Shown: positions 1 through 6,838, counted from the stretch's first letter. The stretch is 14,883 bases of DNA from an uncultured Eubacteriales bacterium (GCA_902772685.1 CACYBO010000011.1:1-14883); one strand, 5' to 3'. Numbers and translations are program-made. Notes: generated by a model from the sequence alone, not told the origin.

Positions 1-579
1 AAATCATATTCTGCAAAGGCAGACAAATTCGGTGATTTCAAATTCAAGGTTCCCGTCAAGAAGATTGGAACAAAGATCAAGTACACCATCAAGTATAAAG
101 GGGCTTCACTTGTTCTCAATGAAAGAATAGAAAAACCAACAATGAGCCTTTCCGTCCAGAAGATCACAAAAAAATCCAGAAAAATCAAAGTGACGGCTCG
201 CTATGTCCATAAGGGCGATATCATCAAGGTAAAAATAGGGACAAGAACCTATAAGTACAAGCTCAAGTCCAATAAGAAAAAAGTGACGCACAAGTTCAAA
301 ATCAAAAGGAGCAAAGCCGGTAAGAAAATCACAGTCACAGTAGTGAACAAATACAAACAGAAACTCACCAGCCGTTCCTCCATCGTTTACTATGCGATGA
401 AGGTCAGAAAGAACATGACAAAAAAACAGTGTAAACTCGTCCCGGGCTGGGCCCATCCATGCAGGGTATACGGGTGGCAGAACTGGGAGACCTGGTGGTA
501 CGATAAAAACGGCGATGGTTATGAAGACGATACCTTCCTGCAGTTCCACAACGGGAAACTGGACAGCTGGTCCTACTGA
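1..579 (+). CDS. C-terminal part of a secreted/cell-surface repeat protein with a BamE/SmpA-like C-terminal domain (5' end outside window)
   Basis: The frame is open from base 1, so the start lies outside the window; 192 residues are visible. Residues 1 to about 131 are lysine-rich, strand-forming repeats; phrases such as GDFKFKVPVKKIGTKIKYT recall the bacterial Ig-like repeats that end clostridial surface proteins. Residues 133-192 differ: VRKNMTKKQCKLVPGWAHP, then WETWWYD, then FLQFHNGKLDSW. This follows the SmpA/OmlA/BamE pattern (G/N-M-T-x-x-Q-V, G-x-P, W-x-Y, F-x-x-G-K-V). The loop DKNGDGYEDD also resembles a calcium-binding DxNxDG loop. Likely secreted and acting at the envelope, possibly as an adhesin or the wall-binding tail of an enzyme; the catalytic part, if any, is not visible. 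It is the only intact plus-strand gene and converges on the permease gene. The family calls rest on pattern only. Confidence 0.8.
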   Translation, partial: KSYSAKADKFGDFKFKVPVKKIGTKIKYTIKYKGASLVLNERIEKPTMSLSVQKITKKSRKIKVTARYVHKGDIIKVKIGTRTYKYKLKSNKKKVTHKFKIKRSKAGKKITVTVVNKYKQKLTSRSSIVYYAMKVRKNMTKKQCKLVPGWAHPCRVYGWQNWETWWYDKNGDGYEDDTFLQFHNGKLDSWSY

Positions 580-725
580 TAAAGGGGCGCGCTTAGACAG
601 CCGGCTTCTTCGCTCTCTGTCTGAGATGCAGTAGCGATCCGGCCCGGCAGTACGTAGTTAACCGTAATATTGTTTATGCCTACTTCTATTGCCAACGCTC
701 TGCTCATCCCGACAATTGCTGATTT
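573..725 (-). pseudogene. Decayed fragment of a short-chain dehydrogenase/reductase (SDR)
   Basis: Read on the minus strand from 725, the frame gives KSAIVGMSRALAIEVGINN followed by ITVNYVLPGRIAT. This matches the segment after the catalytic Tyr-x-x-x-Lys in SDR enzymes (K-x-A-x-x-G-M-T/S-R-x-L-A-x-E, then I-x-V-N-x-V-x-P-G-x-I-x-T). The frame is closed by TGA just before the lysine at 726-728. After PGRIAT the text stops looking like an SDR (ASQTESEEAGCLSAPLYQ) and ends at TAG 573-575, inside the 3' end of the convergent plus-strand gene. No Rossmann N-terminus is visible and no start codon has a ribosome site. About 50 residues of a roughly 250-residue family remain, so this is a relic, not a gene. 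It fills most of the gap at 580-754. Confidence 0.7.
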
Positions 726-754
726 TCAAAGTTAATGAGTGATTTCACCTGTAT

Positions 755-2380
755 TCACTCAACTTTCCGCCCAATCAGCCAGATAACAAGTCCTGCGACC
801 AGACAAACGATACCGATTATTAAAATCATATTGAGCATTCCTCCGAAATCGGAGAAAATGCCGCTTTCGTATTCTTCTAGATAGTATTCAGGACCCCATG
901 ATCCTTCGTACCAGTTCAGGAAACCCCTCGCGATAACAGCGAAGACGCCAATACCCGCGTACAGCAATCCTAATTTTTTCACATCTCCGAAGCCAAGATG
1001 CGTCCTGGGATTTATCGGATAATCATCTGGTTCATCGATAGTCGAGCCCTTGTATCGCCATTTCCCCAGAACATACAGGATCGGTACGGCCAAAAGCCAA
1101 ATCATACCGCCTAAGAAGTATTCTGTTCCGTTGACGAGCGTTGACATGACGCAGATGAAGAGAATGACGACGCCGAATATCGTGTGCAGCGTCGTTCCTC
1201 CCGGAATCGTGAAGTGGAATTCCTCCTTAGGCAGTCTGCGTTTCAGGATCATACACGCTATGACCGTCAGCGAGGTGACCATGATCATAAAGAAAACATC
1301 CACGACGACGAGGAACGTGAAGCTGAATGGCACCAAAAGCATGGTGGCGGCGGCAACGATGATGAGGCCCACATAAGGAACTCCCCTGCTCTTCGTCAGA
1401 TTTGCTACGAACTGCGGCCCGAAGTGCTCATCTGCCAGCATGAGTATGCATCTGGATCCCGTGGTGATGCAGACGTTGAATATGGATGCCTGGCCGATGA
1501 TTGCGACGATCATGAACAGAACGCCCGCAGCCGGTCCTACGAACTGCGTCAGCACCGCGGAGTAACCCACTCCGTCTGGCTCTGTCGTCCAGTCGGCCCA
1601 CTCGCCAACCGAACAAAGCCCCGCCATAGTCGGCAGTATGTACGTCAGCGCAATCAGCGGAACGACGATCATCAGCGCTTTCGGGATGATTTTATGCGCA
1701 TTTTTGACCTCACCCGCTATGACTGACAGCTCGTCAAAGCCGGAATACATCCAGATGCCTATGGCTAGACCTGCCCCGATGTGCCCAAAAGCCGTGTCGT
1801 ATTCATCAGAGAAAAACGGCGTGACCGGGCTTTGGTTCCAGTTCGCGAACCCAACAACAGCCACCACAGCAAAGGCTACAACGATGATGATAGAGAGCAC
1901 TGTGCTGACGATGCTGACGTCACGGACGCCGAGGATATTGATGATGAAGAATATCAGAATCATGATGACTTTCAGCGCCATGCTCTGAAAATCTGTCAGC
2001 GGTACAATCTTGCCGAGATATCCAATTGCCAGCACCACGTAGACTGTATTGCAGACAAGAGACCATAGGACATTGCAGAAGACCATGATGGCGAACCAGA
2101 ACTCGCCTAGTGCCTCCTTGACCCACATGAGATTTCCGCCTTCCACCGGTCTGGCCGAACCCATCTCTGCGCAGATCAGAGAATACGGCAATGCCCATAC
2201 GATCGGCAGGACAAGGAGCATCACAATCGTAAGACCCGGTCCGCACTCAGGAATCATCTCTTCAATGCCAAAAGCACCAGCGCAGCATATGGCATAGAAC
2301 ATACCAACAACCGAAAGTACTCCTACTTCCGATACGACTACGTCTTTGACCCCGTGTCTTTTTTCGATTGATGGATCCAT
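755..2380 (-). CDS. APC-superfamily amino acid permease
   Basis: Very hydrophobic protein of 541 residues, about 12-14 membrane helices, in the cytoplasmic membrane. The first helix carries the small-residue break typical of the APC fold (CCAGAFGIEEM, near residue 35), followed by GPGL and AEMGSARPVEGGNLMWVKEA. The latter resembles the polyamine/LAT-like APC branch (A-E-L-x-x-x-x-P-x-x-G-G). It is longer than most bacterial APC carriers because of an extra C-terminal region ending in a last helix and a short GRKVE tail. An ATG at 2386 is in frame, but AGGAG lies only 3 bases before it and 9 before the ATG at 2380, so 2380 is preferred. It is the last gene of the ClC-MscS-desulfidase-permease operon, 52 bases after cyuA. 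The substrate is inferred from the neighbour as cysteine or serine; the sequence does not prove it. Confidence 0.9.
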   Translation of the reverse strand: MDPSIEKRHGVKDVVVSEVGVLSVVGMFYAICCAGAFGIEEMIPECGPGLTIVMLLVLPIVWALPYSLICAEMGSARPVEGGNLMWVKEALGEFWFAIMVFCNVLWSLVCNTVYVVLAIGYLGKIVPLTDFQSMALKVIMILIFFIINILGVRDVSIVSTVLSIIIVVAFAVVAVVGFANWNQSPVTPFFSDEYDTAFGHIGAGLAIGIWMYSGFDELSVIAGEVKNAHKIIPKALMIVVPLIALTYILPTMAGLCSVGEWADWTTEPDGVGYSAVLTQFVGPAAGVLFMIVAIIGQASIFNVCITTGSRCILMLADEHFGPQFVANLTKSRGVPYVGLIIVAAATMLLVPFSFTFLVVVDVFFMIMVTSLTVIACMILKRRLPKEEFHFTIPGGTTLHTIFGVVILFICVMSTLVNGTEYFLGGMIWLLAVPILYVLGKWRYKGSTIDEPDDYPINPRTHLGFGDVKKLGLLYAGIGVFAVIARGFLNWYEGSWGPEYYLEEYESGIFSDFGGMLNMILIIGIVCLVAGLVIWLIGRKVE

Positions 2381-2432
2381 TCGCATCTTCTCCTGCCGAT
2401 GGTGTTTCTATATTTCGGCTTGCTGTTTGTTT

Positions 2433-3710
2433 TTATACGTCGCTGACCATGAGATTGATGATTTCTTCATTCGTCTGACGCATACCTTCTCTTCCGATAA
2501 GCCCTACATTCTTTATGATCGACTCAACGTCACCTATCACGATGCCGTCGCCGCTGTAGAACTCCTGCCCGTTCATATACATGTTGTAGCCCAGGATGCC
2601 CGCTTCAACGGACATGGCAATCTTCGCCGCGCAGGATGCCTTTGCACCGTCACAGACCATTCCCGACAAAACGGCTATGCTGTTCACTATCGTGTGCGCC
2701 ACTTCCGCGTATCCCCCGCCATGGAGATAGGCAATACCGGCACCTGCTCCCACTCCGGCGCATACAGCCCCGCAAAAGGCCGAAAGCGTACCGATTCCGC
2801 TCTTCTGATGGATTGTCACAAGATTGGACAGAACGAGCGCACGAAGCAGTTTCTCGTTGCTGACCTGAAGTTCCTTCGCGTATTCGATGACCGGAAGAGA
2901 ACATGTCAGGCCCTGATTTCCGCTTCCCGAGTTGATCACAACAGGCATCTCGCAGCCGTTCATCCTGGCGTCGGAACCCGCTGCTGCCACTGCCCTTGCG
3001 CGGTTGGAGATGCTGTCCCCATATGCTCTCAAAAGTGTCTTGCCCAGATTCGCGCCGTAATCATTGCGCATTCCTTCCTCGGAAATTGCGGAATTATACC
3101 TGATCTGGCGTTCCAGAACATCGGACACCTCCTTCAGATTCACTGTTTCGGCGTATTCCAGGATATCCTTCACATTCATAAAACTTCTGTCTGTCAGTTC
3201 GGCAGTCTGAACGCTATCGTCCACGGTAATACGCATTGGTTTGCCGTCCTTCTTGACCGAGATGATATGCGTATGCTTGTCTACAATATGCACATCCGTG
3301 CGATGATCTCCTGCAAAAGCAGAATAGATGAGTTCAAACTCCCTGTTGCTCTTAAGATGCTGGACTTCAATCGGTACTGAATCCATGTATGCCTTCATTC
3401 TGTTAATGTCGTCTTCAGCTACAGATGCTATTACTTCCAGCTGTTTTTCCGCCTTGCCGGTGATCGTACCCGCTGCTACTGATGCTGCGATACCCTTCAG
3501 TCCGTTTGTATTCGGCACGATGACGCTTTTGACATTCTTCAGGATGCTTCCGCTGACCTGAACGCAAATACGTTCAGGAACAGCACCCAGAACGTCCCTG
3601 GCAACTGCCGCGGCATATGCCAGCGCAATCGGCTCTGTACATCCCATCGCAGGAACGAGTTCTTCATGCAGTATGCGGGTGTATTTGCTGTACTGTACAT
3701 CCGATAACAA
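2433..3710 (-). CDS. cyuA: L-cysteine desulfidase, CyuA/YhaM (UPF0597) family, iron-sulfur dependent
   Basis: 425 residues, full length for the family, cytoplasmic. The signature EELVPAMGCTEPIALAYAAA is at 16-35, NSGSGNQGLTC at 260-270, and FCGAVCAGVGAG and GMVCDGAKASC toward the end. Family members degrade L-cysteine to pyruvate, ammonia and sulfide; relatives are often labelled as a serine dehydratase alpha subunit. Cys313, Cys353 and Cys360 have the same 40 and 7 residue spacings I recall for the [4Fe-4S] ligands of the archaeal CdsB enzyme, and Cys24 corresponds to its proposed catalytic cysteine. The start is TTG at 3708-3710, preceded by AGGAAGGG at 8 bases. It sits 18 bases after mscS and 52 before the permease, so uptake and breakdown are probably coupled. 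L-serine as a substrate cannot be excluded. Confidence 0.9.
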   Translation of the reverse strand: MLSDVQYSKYTRILHEELVPAMGCTEPIALAYAAAVARDVLGAVPERICVQVSGSILKNVKSVIVPNTNGLKGIAASVAAGTITGKAEKQLEVIASVAEDDINRMKAYMDSVPIEVQHLKSNREFELIYSAFAGDHRTDVHIVDKHTHIISVKKDGKPMRITVDDSVQTAELTDRSFMNVKDILEYAETVNLKEVSDVLERQIRYNSAISEEGMRNDYGANLGKTLLRAYGDSISNRARAVAAAGSDARMNGCEMPVVINSGSGNQGLTCSLPVIEYAKELQVSNEKLLRALVLSNLVTIHQKSGIGTLSAFCGAVCAGVGAGAGIAYLHGGGYAEVAHTIVNSIAVLSGMVCDGAKASCAAKIAMSVEAGILGYNMYMNGQEFYSGDGIVIGDVESIIKNVGLIGREGMRQTNEEIINLMVSDV

Positions 3711-3718
3711 TTCTTTTT

Positions 3719-3726
3719 CCCTTCCT
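3719..3726 (-). promoter_or_regulatory. Ribosome binding site fixing the TTG start of cyuA
   Basis: Minus-strand AGGAAGGG lies 8 bases before TTG at 3710, partly in the 18-base gap after mscS. No ATG or GTG nearby would retain the conserved N-terminus, so the rare start is well supported. Confidence 0.7.
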
Positions 3727-3728
3727 AT

Positions 3729-4550
3729 TTACTTATTTTCATTGATTATATTATACGCAGGCAGCGGTCCGCCTACCCCTGCTTCTCCAAGGGCTGTTGG
3801 AATGGCTTCCATAAGACTGAAATAGACATCCCAGTAATCCTCAGTCTTCGTCCAGGCTCTGGCTGTGAAGGACATTCCGCCCGGGATTCCTTCCAGCGGC
3901 TCCGCCATCGGAGGCCCCGGCGCATCCAGTACTTTCTCATTGGCCTGCATCTGCTCGAGCATTACCTTGCGGGCTCCCGCCAGATCCGCACCGCTTACAT
4001 TGAACGTCAGATCCACACGGCGCAGTTCCTCTTTTGTAACATTGGTAATATTTCCTGCCATCAGGTTTCCGTTTGGAATGGTGATTGTCTGATTGTCCAA
4101 TGTGGTGATTACCGTATAGAACAGATTCATCTCCTTAACGATACCTTCTGCTTCTGCGCTGACGATCAGATCACCGATATTGAACGGTCTGAAAACAAGC
4201 AGCATGATTCCGCCTGCCAGATTGGACAGCGCTCCCTGCAGTGCCATTCCCAGGGCCAGTCCGCAGGTCGCAAGAACGGTTATCACGGAAGCCATCGGTA
4301 CGCCCAGAACACTGATGATGGAGATGATCAGGATGACGTAAAGCGCGATTTTGATGAAATTCATCAGGAACGACCGTACTGCAGAATCGATTTTTTCGAG
4401 AGCTTTGGCCTTTCCTGTAACGGAAAGTATTTTCTTGATGACGATGCGCCCGATGATAAAGATCAGAAGCGCCAGAATGATTTTCACGCCTACGGCTGAA
4501 CAAATATCGATCAGTTTTGCAGCCCACGCGCTGATTGTTCCGGTATCCAT
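3729..4550 (-). CDS. mscS: Small-conductance mechanosensitive channel, MscS family
   Basis: 273 residues, close to the 286 of E. coli MscS. Membrane helices lie near residues 20-40, 62-84 and 88-122. The third is the pore helix rich in Gly and Ala (GLALGMALQGALSNLAGG at 97-114), followed by the junction FRPFNIGDLI and the beta domain with TITIPNGNLM at 155-164. Members form heptamers in the cytoplasmic membrane that open when membrane tension rises and release solutes during hypo-osmotic shock. The soluble vestibule domain is complete and ends in a short AYNIINENK tail. The ATG start has AAGGAGG 7 bases upstream. It lies 25 bases after the ClC gene and 18 before cyuA, all on the same strand, so it is very likely cotranscribed with both. 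Confidence 0.95.
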   Translation of the reverse strand: MDTGTISAWAAKLIDICSAVGVKIILALLIFIIGRIVIKKILSVTGKAKALEKIDSAVRSFLMNFIKIALYVILIISIISVLGVPMASVITVLATCGLALGMALQGALSNLAGGIMLLVFRPFNIGDLIVSAEAEGIVKEMNLFYTVITTLDNQTITIPNGNLMAGNITNVTKEELRRVDLTFNVSGADLAGARKVMLEQMQANEKVLDAPGPPMAEPLEGIPGGMSFTARAWTKTEDYWDVYFSLMEAIPTALGEAGVGGPLPAYNIINENK

Positions 4551-4575
4551 AATAATTCCTCCTTAGTAAATAACA

Positions 4576-5859
4576 TCATGCCTGTAATGATTGATTGTCT
4601 TTTTTATCGGCAAACAATGCTCCGACCTTGCTCCCTATGGCTGCTGCCAGTAAAATCCACAGGGCCAGCCTGAACGGAAAACAGATCATCAGCAGCATCG
4701 TCACTGCGAAAGGTTTCTTCATCTGCGCACCGAGAGCCGATGCAGTCACTATAGCCGCCGCAAAAACCGCATGAGCGGCTGCCCCTCCGCTGAATATGAG
4801 AAGCACCATTCCAAACCCCATGCATGAGCACGCGTATATAAGGGGGAAGAAATGTCCCCCTTTTAGACCGAACTCGATGCACAGCGTCGTCATCAGTATC
4901 TTGAGCAGACTTACTCCCATGAGAGCCGCGGGAGCGTATGTCATGAATACCTCCGGCAGTGCACTCATCTGATCTTCCCCGGAGAAGCAGACGGCGGGAA
5001 CATACACCGCCATGATCCCTACGCATATGCCGCAGAGAGTCTCCCTTACGATGACCGGCAGCTTTGACGAAAACAGCGCCATCAGTTTCTTCGTATATCG
5101 ATATATGAGGTAAAGAATCAGGCCAACAGGTACGTAAAGCAGTGCAAGCACATAATCTGCCGCGGCTGCATCTGCTGCCTCAAAAGCGGGAAAACCCTCC
5201 GCTGCGGCTCCGAACAACAGTCCCAGACCTTTCATCACAAAGAATGCCGCGGCAACCGAAAGCCCGTAGAGCAGCACTTTTGTCACCTTTGGCATCCCCG
5301 GACTCTGCCCTTCTGTGCTTGCGGAAGTATGCTCCTCATCTGACGCATTTTCCTCTACAGCGAATATGCCGAACAGGGGCGCGTGGAAAAGGCTTCCCAG
5401 CATAACCGCCGCGCCTATATCCGAATACTCCGCAGCATGGACTTTTGCATACTTGACGTTATCACCGATCCAATAGCACAGCCCCGCGATGATACCCGTC
5501 AGACCGGCTTCCGGTCCAACGCTGGCGCCGAACACCAACGGCAAAAAAGCGCAGATCAGAAGTACTGCCATATGGTCATAGTCGTAATGCCTGTTCCTTC
5601 TGATTTTGCCCAGCACTACAGGCAACTCCTCCGGGTAGTCGTAATACTTCCAGTGTATCAGACCCATCAGCAAACCTCCTGCGGCGCAGATGATTACCGG
5701 AATGAAGCTGACGCCTGCAGCTGCAGGAACCATCGTCCAGAGAAGATACGTGCAGAGTTTTATGGCCTTGAGAAATACCCATAAAACTAAACCGACCGTT
5801 GCCCCGAGCAGAATGATGAAGAGATACAGTTTCAGATTGTTGATCACCTTGTATTTCAC
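4576..5859 (-). CDS. ClC-family voltage-gated chloride channel / H+-Cl- antiporter
   Basis: 427 residues with about ten or more hydrophobic helices. The family anchors are present in a divergent form: GASVGPEAGL at 111-120 stands where classical ClC proteins have GREGP, keeping a glutamate (E117) at the gating position, and KGGHFFPL at 333-340 matches the G-x-F-x-P chloride motif. The first classical motif, GSGIP, is not evident. A hydrophilic stretch of acidic residues, Ser and Thr (about 170-190, NASDEEHTSASTEGQ) separates the two halves. Bacterial ClC proteins exchange chloride for protons or conduct chloride and can support acid resistance; which applies is not readable here. The start is GTG at 5859 with AGGGA about 7 bases upstream. 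It is the first gene of the four-gene operon and follows a terminator. Confidence 0.88.
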   Translation of the reverse strand: MKYKVINNLKLYLFIILLGATVGLVLWVFLKAIKLCTYLLWTMVPAAAGVSFIPVIICAAGGLLMGLIHWKYYDYPEELPVVLGKIRRNRHYDYDHMAVLLICAFLPLVFGASVGPEAGLTGIIAGLCYWIGDNVKYAKVHAAEYSDIGAAVMLGSLFHAPLFGIFAVEENASDEEHTSASTEGQSPGMPKVTKVLLYGLSVAAAFFVMKGLGLLFGAAAEGFPAFEAADAAAADYVLALLYVPVGLILYLIYRYTKKLMALFSSKLPVIVRETLCGICVGIMAVYVPAVCFSGEDQMSALPEVFMTYAPAALMGVSLLKILMTTLCIEFGLKGGHFFPLIYACSCMGFGMVLLIFSGGAAAHAVFAAAIVTASALGAQMKKPFAVTMLLMICFPFRLALWILLAAAIGSKVGALFADKKDNQSLQA

Positions 5860-5878
5860 TTTATATCCCTACTTTACC

Positions 5879-5909
5879 ATAAAACCGTGGGAGGGGTACA
5901 GTCAGTCAA
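5879..5909 (-). promoter_or_regulatory. Possible promoter for the ClC-mscS-cyuA-permease operon
   Basis: Minus strand: TTGACT (5904-5909), a 19-base spacer, then TTTTAT (5879-5884), 20 bases before the GTG. The -35 box overlaps the T-run and outer stem of the preceding terminator. The spacer is long and the -10 poor, so this is tentative. Confidence 0.3.
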
Positions 5910-5953
5910 AAACCGGGCACGATGTCTTTTGACACCCGCCCGGCTGCTGACTG
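5899..5953 (-). terminator. Rho-independent terminator after the 24-residue-repeat protein gene
   Basis: On the minus strand the stem CCGGGC/GCCCGG (5938-5943 with 5913-5918) encloses an inner stem TGTC-AAAA-GACA and is followed by TTTTT (5908-5912). A further pair, CAGTCAG/CTGACTG (5947-5953 with 5899-5905), can close outside the T-run. It starts 13 bases after the stop codon. Confidence 0.85.
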
Positions 5954-5965
5954 ATTATTGCTCGA

Positions 5966-6274
5966 TTATTTCTTTAGAGCGTCTTCTGCTTTCTCTCTCA
6001 GTTCTTCTGTTTTTTCCTTGATTTTTTCATCGATATCCGTATTTTCAAGTGCCTCTTCTGCCTTGCCTTTCAGTTCTCCGACCTTGTCCATAACCATGTC
6101 ATCGATCTCGGTCCCCTGAAGTACCTCTTCGGCCTTATCCTTCAGTTCCCCGACTTTGTCCAGAAGCTTTTCATCGATGTCTGTATTGTCCAGAACTTCC
6201 TTTGCTTTTGCAGCGATTTTGTCATCGATTTCAGTCTTTTCTCTCAGATCGTCAATTACGTCTTTTATAGCCAT
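5966..6274 (-). CDS. Small charged protein of tandem 24-residue helical repeats, function unknown
   Basis: 102 residues, very rich in Asp, Glu and Lys, with no Cys or Trp, no signal peptide and no membrane helix; predicted all-helical and soluble. After MAIKDVIDDLREK it consists of repeats beginning T-D/E-I-D-D/E. A shortened 17-residue unit (14-30) is followed by three complete 24-residue units (31-54, 55-78, 79-102), the last ending exactly at the C-terminus. The consensus is roughly TDIDEKxxDKVGELKxKAEE plus four variable residues. The short unit equals a full one minus seven residues, as for one heptad lost. The chosen ATG at 6274 has AAGGAGA 6 bases upstream; an in-frame ATG at 6298 would place that site inside the gene. 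A strong own promoter and terminator make it a separate transcript. I do not recognise a family; a coiled-coil stress or structural protein is a guess. Confidence 0.85.
   Translation of the reverse strand: MAIKDVIDDLREKTEIDDKIAAKAKEVLDNTDIDEKLLDKVGELKDKAEEVLQGTEIDDMVMDKVGELKGKAEEALENTDIDEKIKEKTEELREKAEDALKK
5969..6184 (-). repeat. Three in-frame 72-bp tandem repeats encoding 24-residue units
   Basis: Units lie at 6113-6184, 6041-6112 and 5969-6040. Each begins with codons for T-D/E-I-D and includes K-x-x-E-L-K/R. DNA similarity is clear but imperfect (for example gtcatcgat and ttcatcgat recur), so the duplication is old enough to have diverged. Confidence 0.85.
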
Positions 6275-6310
6275 TTCCGTTCTCCTTTCAAATTTCAATT
6301 ATTATACTTC

Positions 6311-6339
6311 ATTATAGTGCAGTTTCACTGCAATGACAA
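6311..6339 (-). promoter_or_regulatory. Near-consensus sigma-A promoter with an inverted repeat in the spacer
   Basis: Minus strand: TTGTCA (6334-6339), exactly 17 bases, then TATAAT (6311-6316). The predicted start near 6304 is about 30 bases before the ATG at 6274. The spacer holds the perfect inverted repeat TGCAGT-GAA-ACTGCA (6318-6332), placed where a repressor or activator would act. It lies between the GNAT gene stop and the repeat-protein gene. Confidence 0.8.
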
Positions 6340-6353
6340 CAGCGCGATAATAA

Positions 6354-6827
6354 TCAGTCAAAATACTTCACATAAAACTTCATATCGGCCGGCATGTATC
6401 CGATAGCTTTGTAAAATGCTTCCGCGTCGGGATTCGCCGGCTCCGACTGGAACTGGATCCTCTTGCAGCCCTGGGCCTGTGCGTACTCCTCGATCATTTC
6501 CATAGAAGTCCTGCCGTATCCCTTTCCTCTGTTTCCGGACGAGAAATACAGGTCGTCTACAATCATGGCCAGTCCGTGTGACCACACGCTGTATACCAGC
6601 ATAAGGTTTGCAAAACCAACAGGTTCCTCGTCTTCCTCAAAGATCAGGAATCTCACCTGCTCCGTAGCTTCGAGCCCGTCCATGAAAATATCACGGAAGG
6701 CGCTGTCACTGATACGGTGTGCGTTATTCCAGATCTCATTACCGTTGATCTCTTCCTTCATAAAAGCCCTGTTGAGTTCGATCCATACAGAGCAGTCCCG
6801 CTTATCGCATAATCTGTATCTCAGCAT
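6354..6827 (-). CDS. GNAT-family N-acetyltransferase
   Basis: 157 residues, usual for a single-domain GNAT enzyme. It transfers an acetyl group from acetyl-CoA to an amine; the substrate cannot be told. The acetyl-CoA pyrophosphate loop is visible as SSGNRGKGYGRTSMEMIEEYA (about 96-116; R-x-x-G-x-G), preceded by the beta-4 strand IVDDLYF and followed by AEAFYKAIGYM, the usual C-terminal motif. An in-frame GTG three bases upstream (6830) exists, but the AAGGAGG site is 6 bases from the ATG at 6827 and only 3 from the GTG, so ATG is preferred. The ribosome site overlaps the stop codon of the 44-residue gene, which implies translational coupling. It is the last gene of the phosphatase-hydrolase-peptide-GNAT run; no T-rich terminator follows before the next promoter. 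Confidence 0.92.
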   Translation of the reverse strand: MLRYRLCDKRDCSVWIELNRAFMKEEINGNEIWNNAHRISDSAFRDIFMDGLEATEQVRFLIFEEDEEPVGFANLMLVYSVWSHGLAMIVDDLYFSSGNRGKGYGRTSMEMIEEYAQAQGCKRIQFQSEPANPDAEAFYKAIGYMPADMKFYVKYFD

Positions 6828-6838
6828 CACTTACCTCC

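Noticed and set aside
106..549. A 147-codon minus-strand open frame opposite the surface protein
   Set aside because: It is rich in Phe, Leu and Asp because it mirrors a Lys-rich gene; the plus-strand frame matches recognisable domains to its end.
592..625. Inverted repeat CTTAGACAG/CTGTCTGAG as a terminator for the convergent genes
   Set aside because: The loop is 16 bases, one pair is G-T, and no T-run follows on either strand; it lies in the SDR relic and may be chance.
737..760. Inverted repeat gagtga/tcactc around the permease stop
   Set aside because: Only six pairs, a 12-base loop and no T-run; not convincing as a terminator.
1184..1726. A 180-codon plus-strand open frame inside the permease gene
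   Set aside because: Composition (Arg, Asp, His, Gln-rich) is that of an antisense shadow of hydrophobic codons; the permease frame is clearly real.
2346..3380. A 344-codon plus-strand open frame opposite cyuA and the permease start
   Set aside because: It is the mirror of two strongly supported genes, crosses their junction, has low-complexity His/Cys-rich text and no family resemblance or ribosome site.
5969..6184. CRISPR-like or satellite repeat array
   Set aside because: The 72-bp repeats are in frame, divergent, have no spacers and encode regular helical units, so they are protein repeats.
6275..6298. Start of the repeat protein at the ATG at 6298
   Set aside because: The AAGGAGA ribosome site at 6281-6287 would be inside the gene; it is properly spaced for the ATG at 6274.
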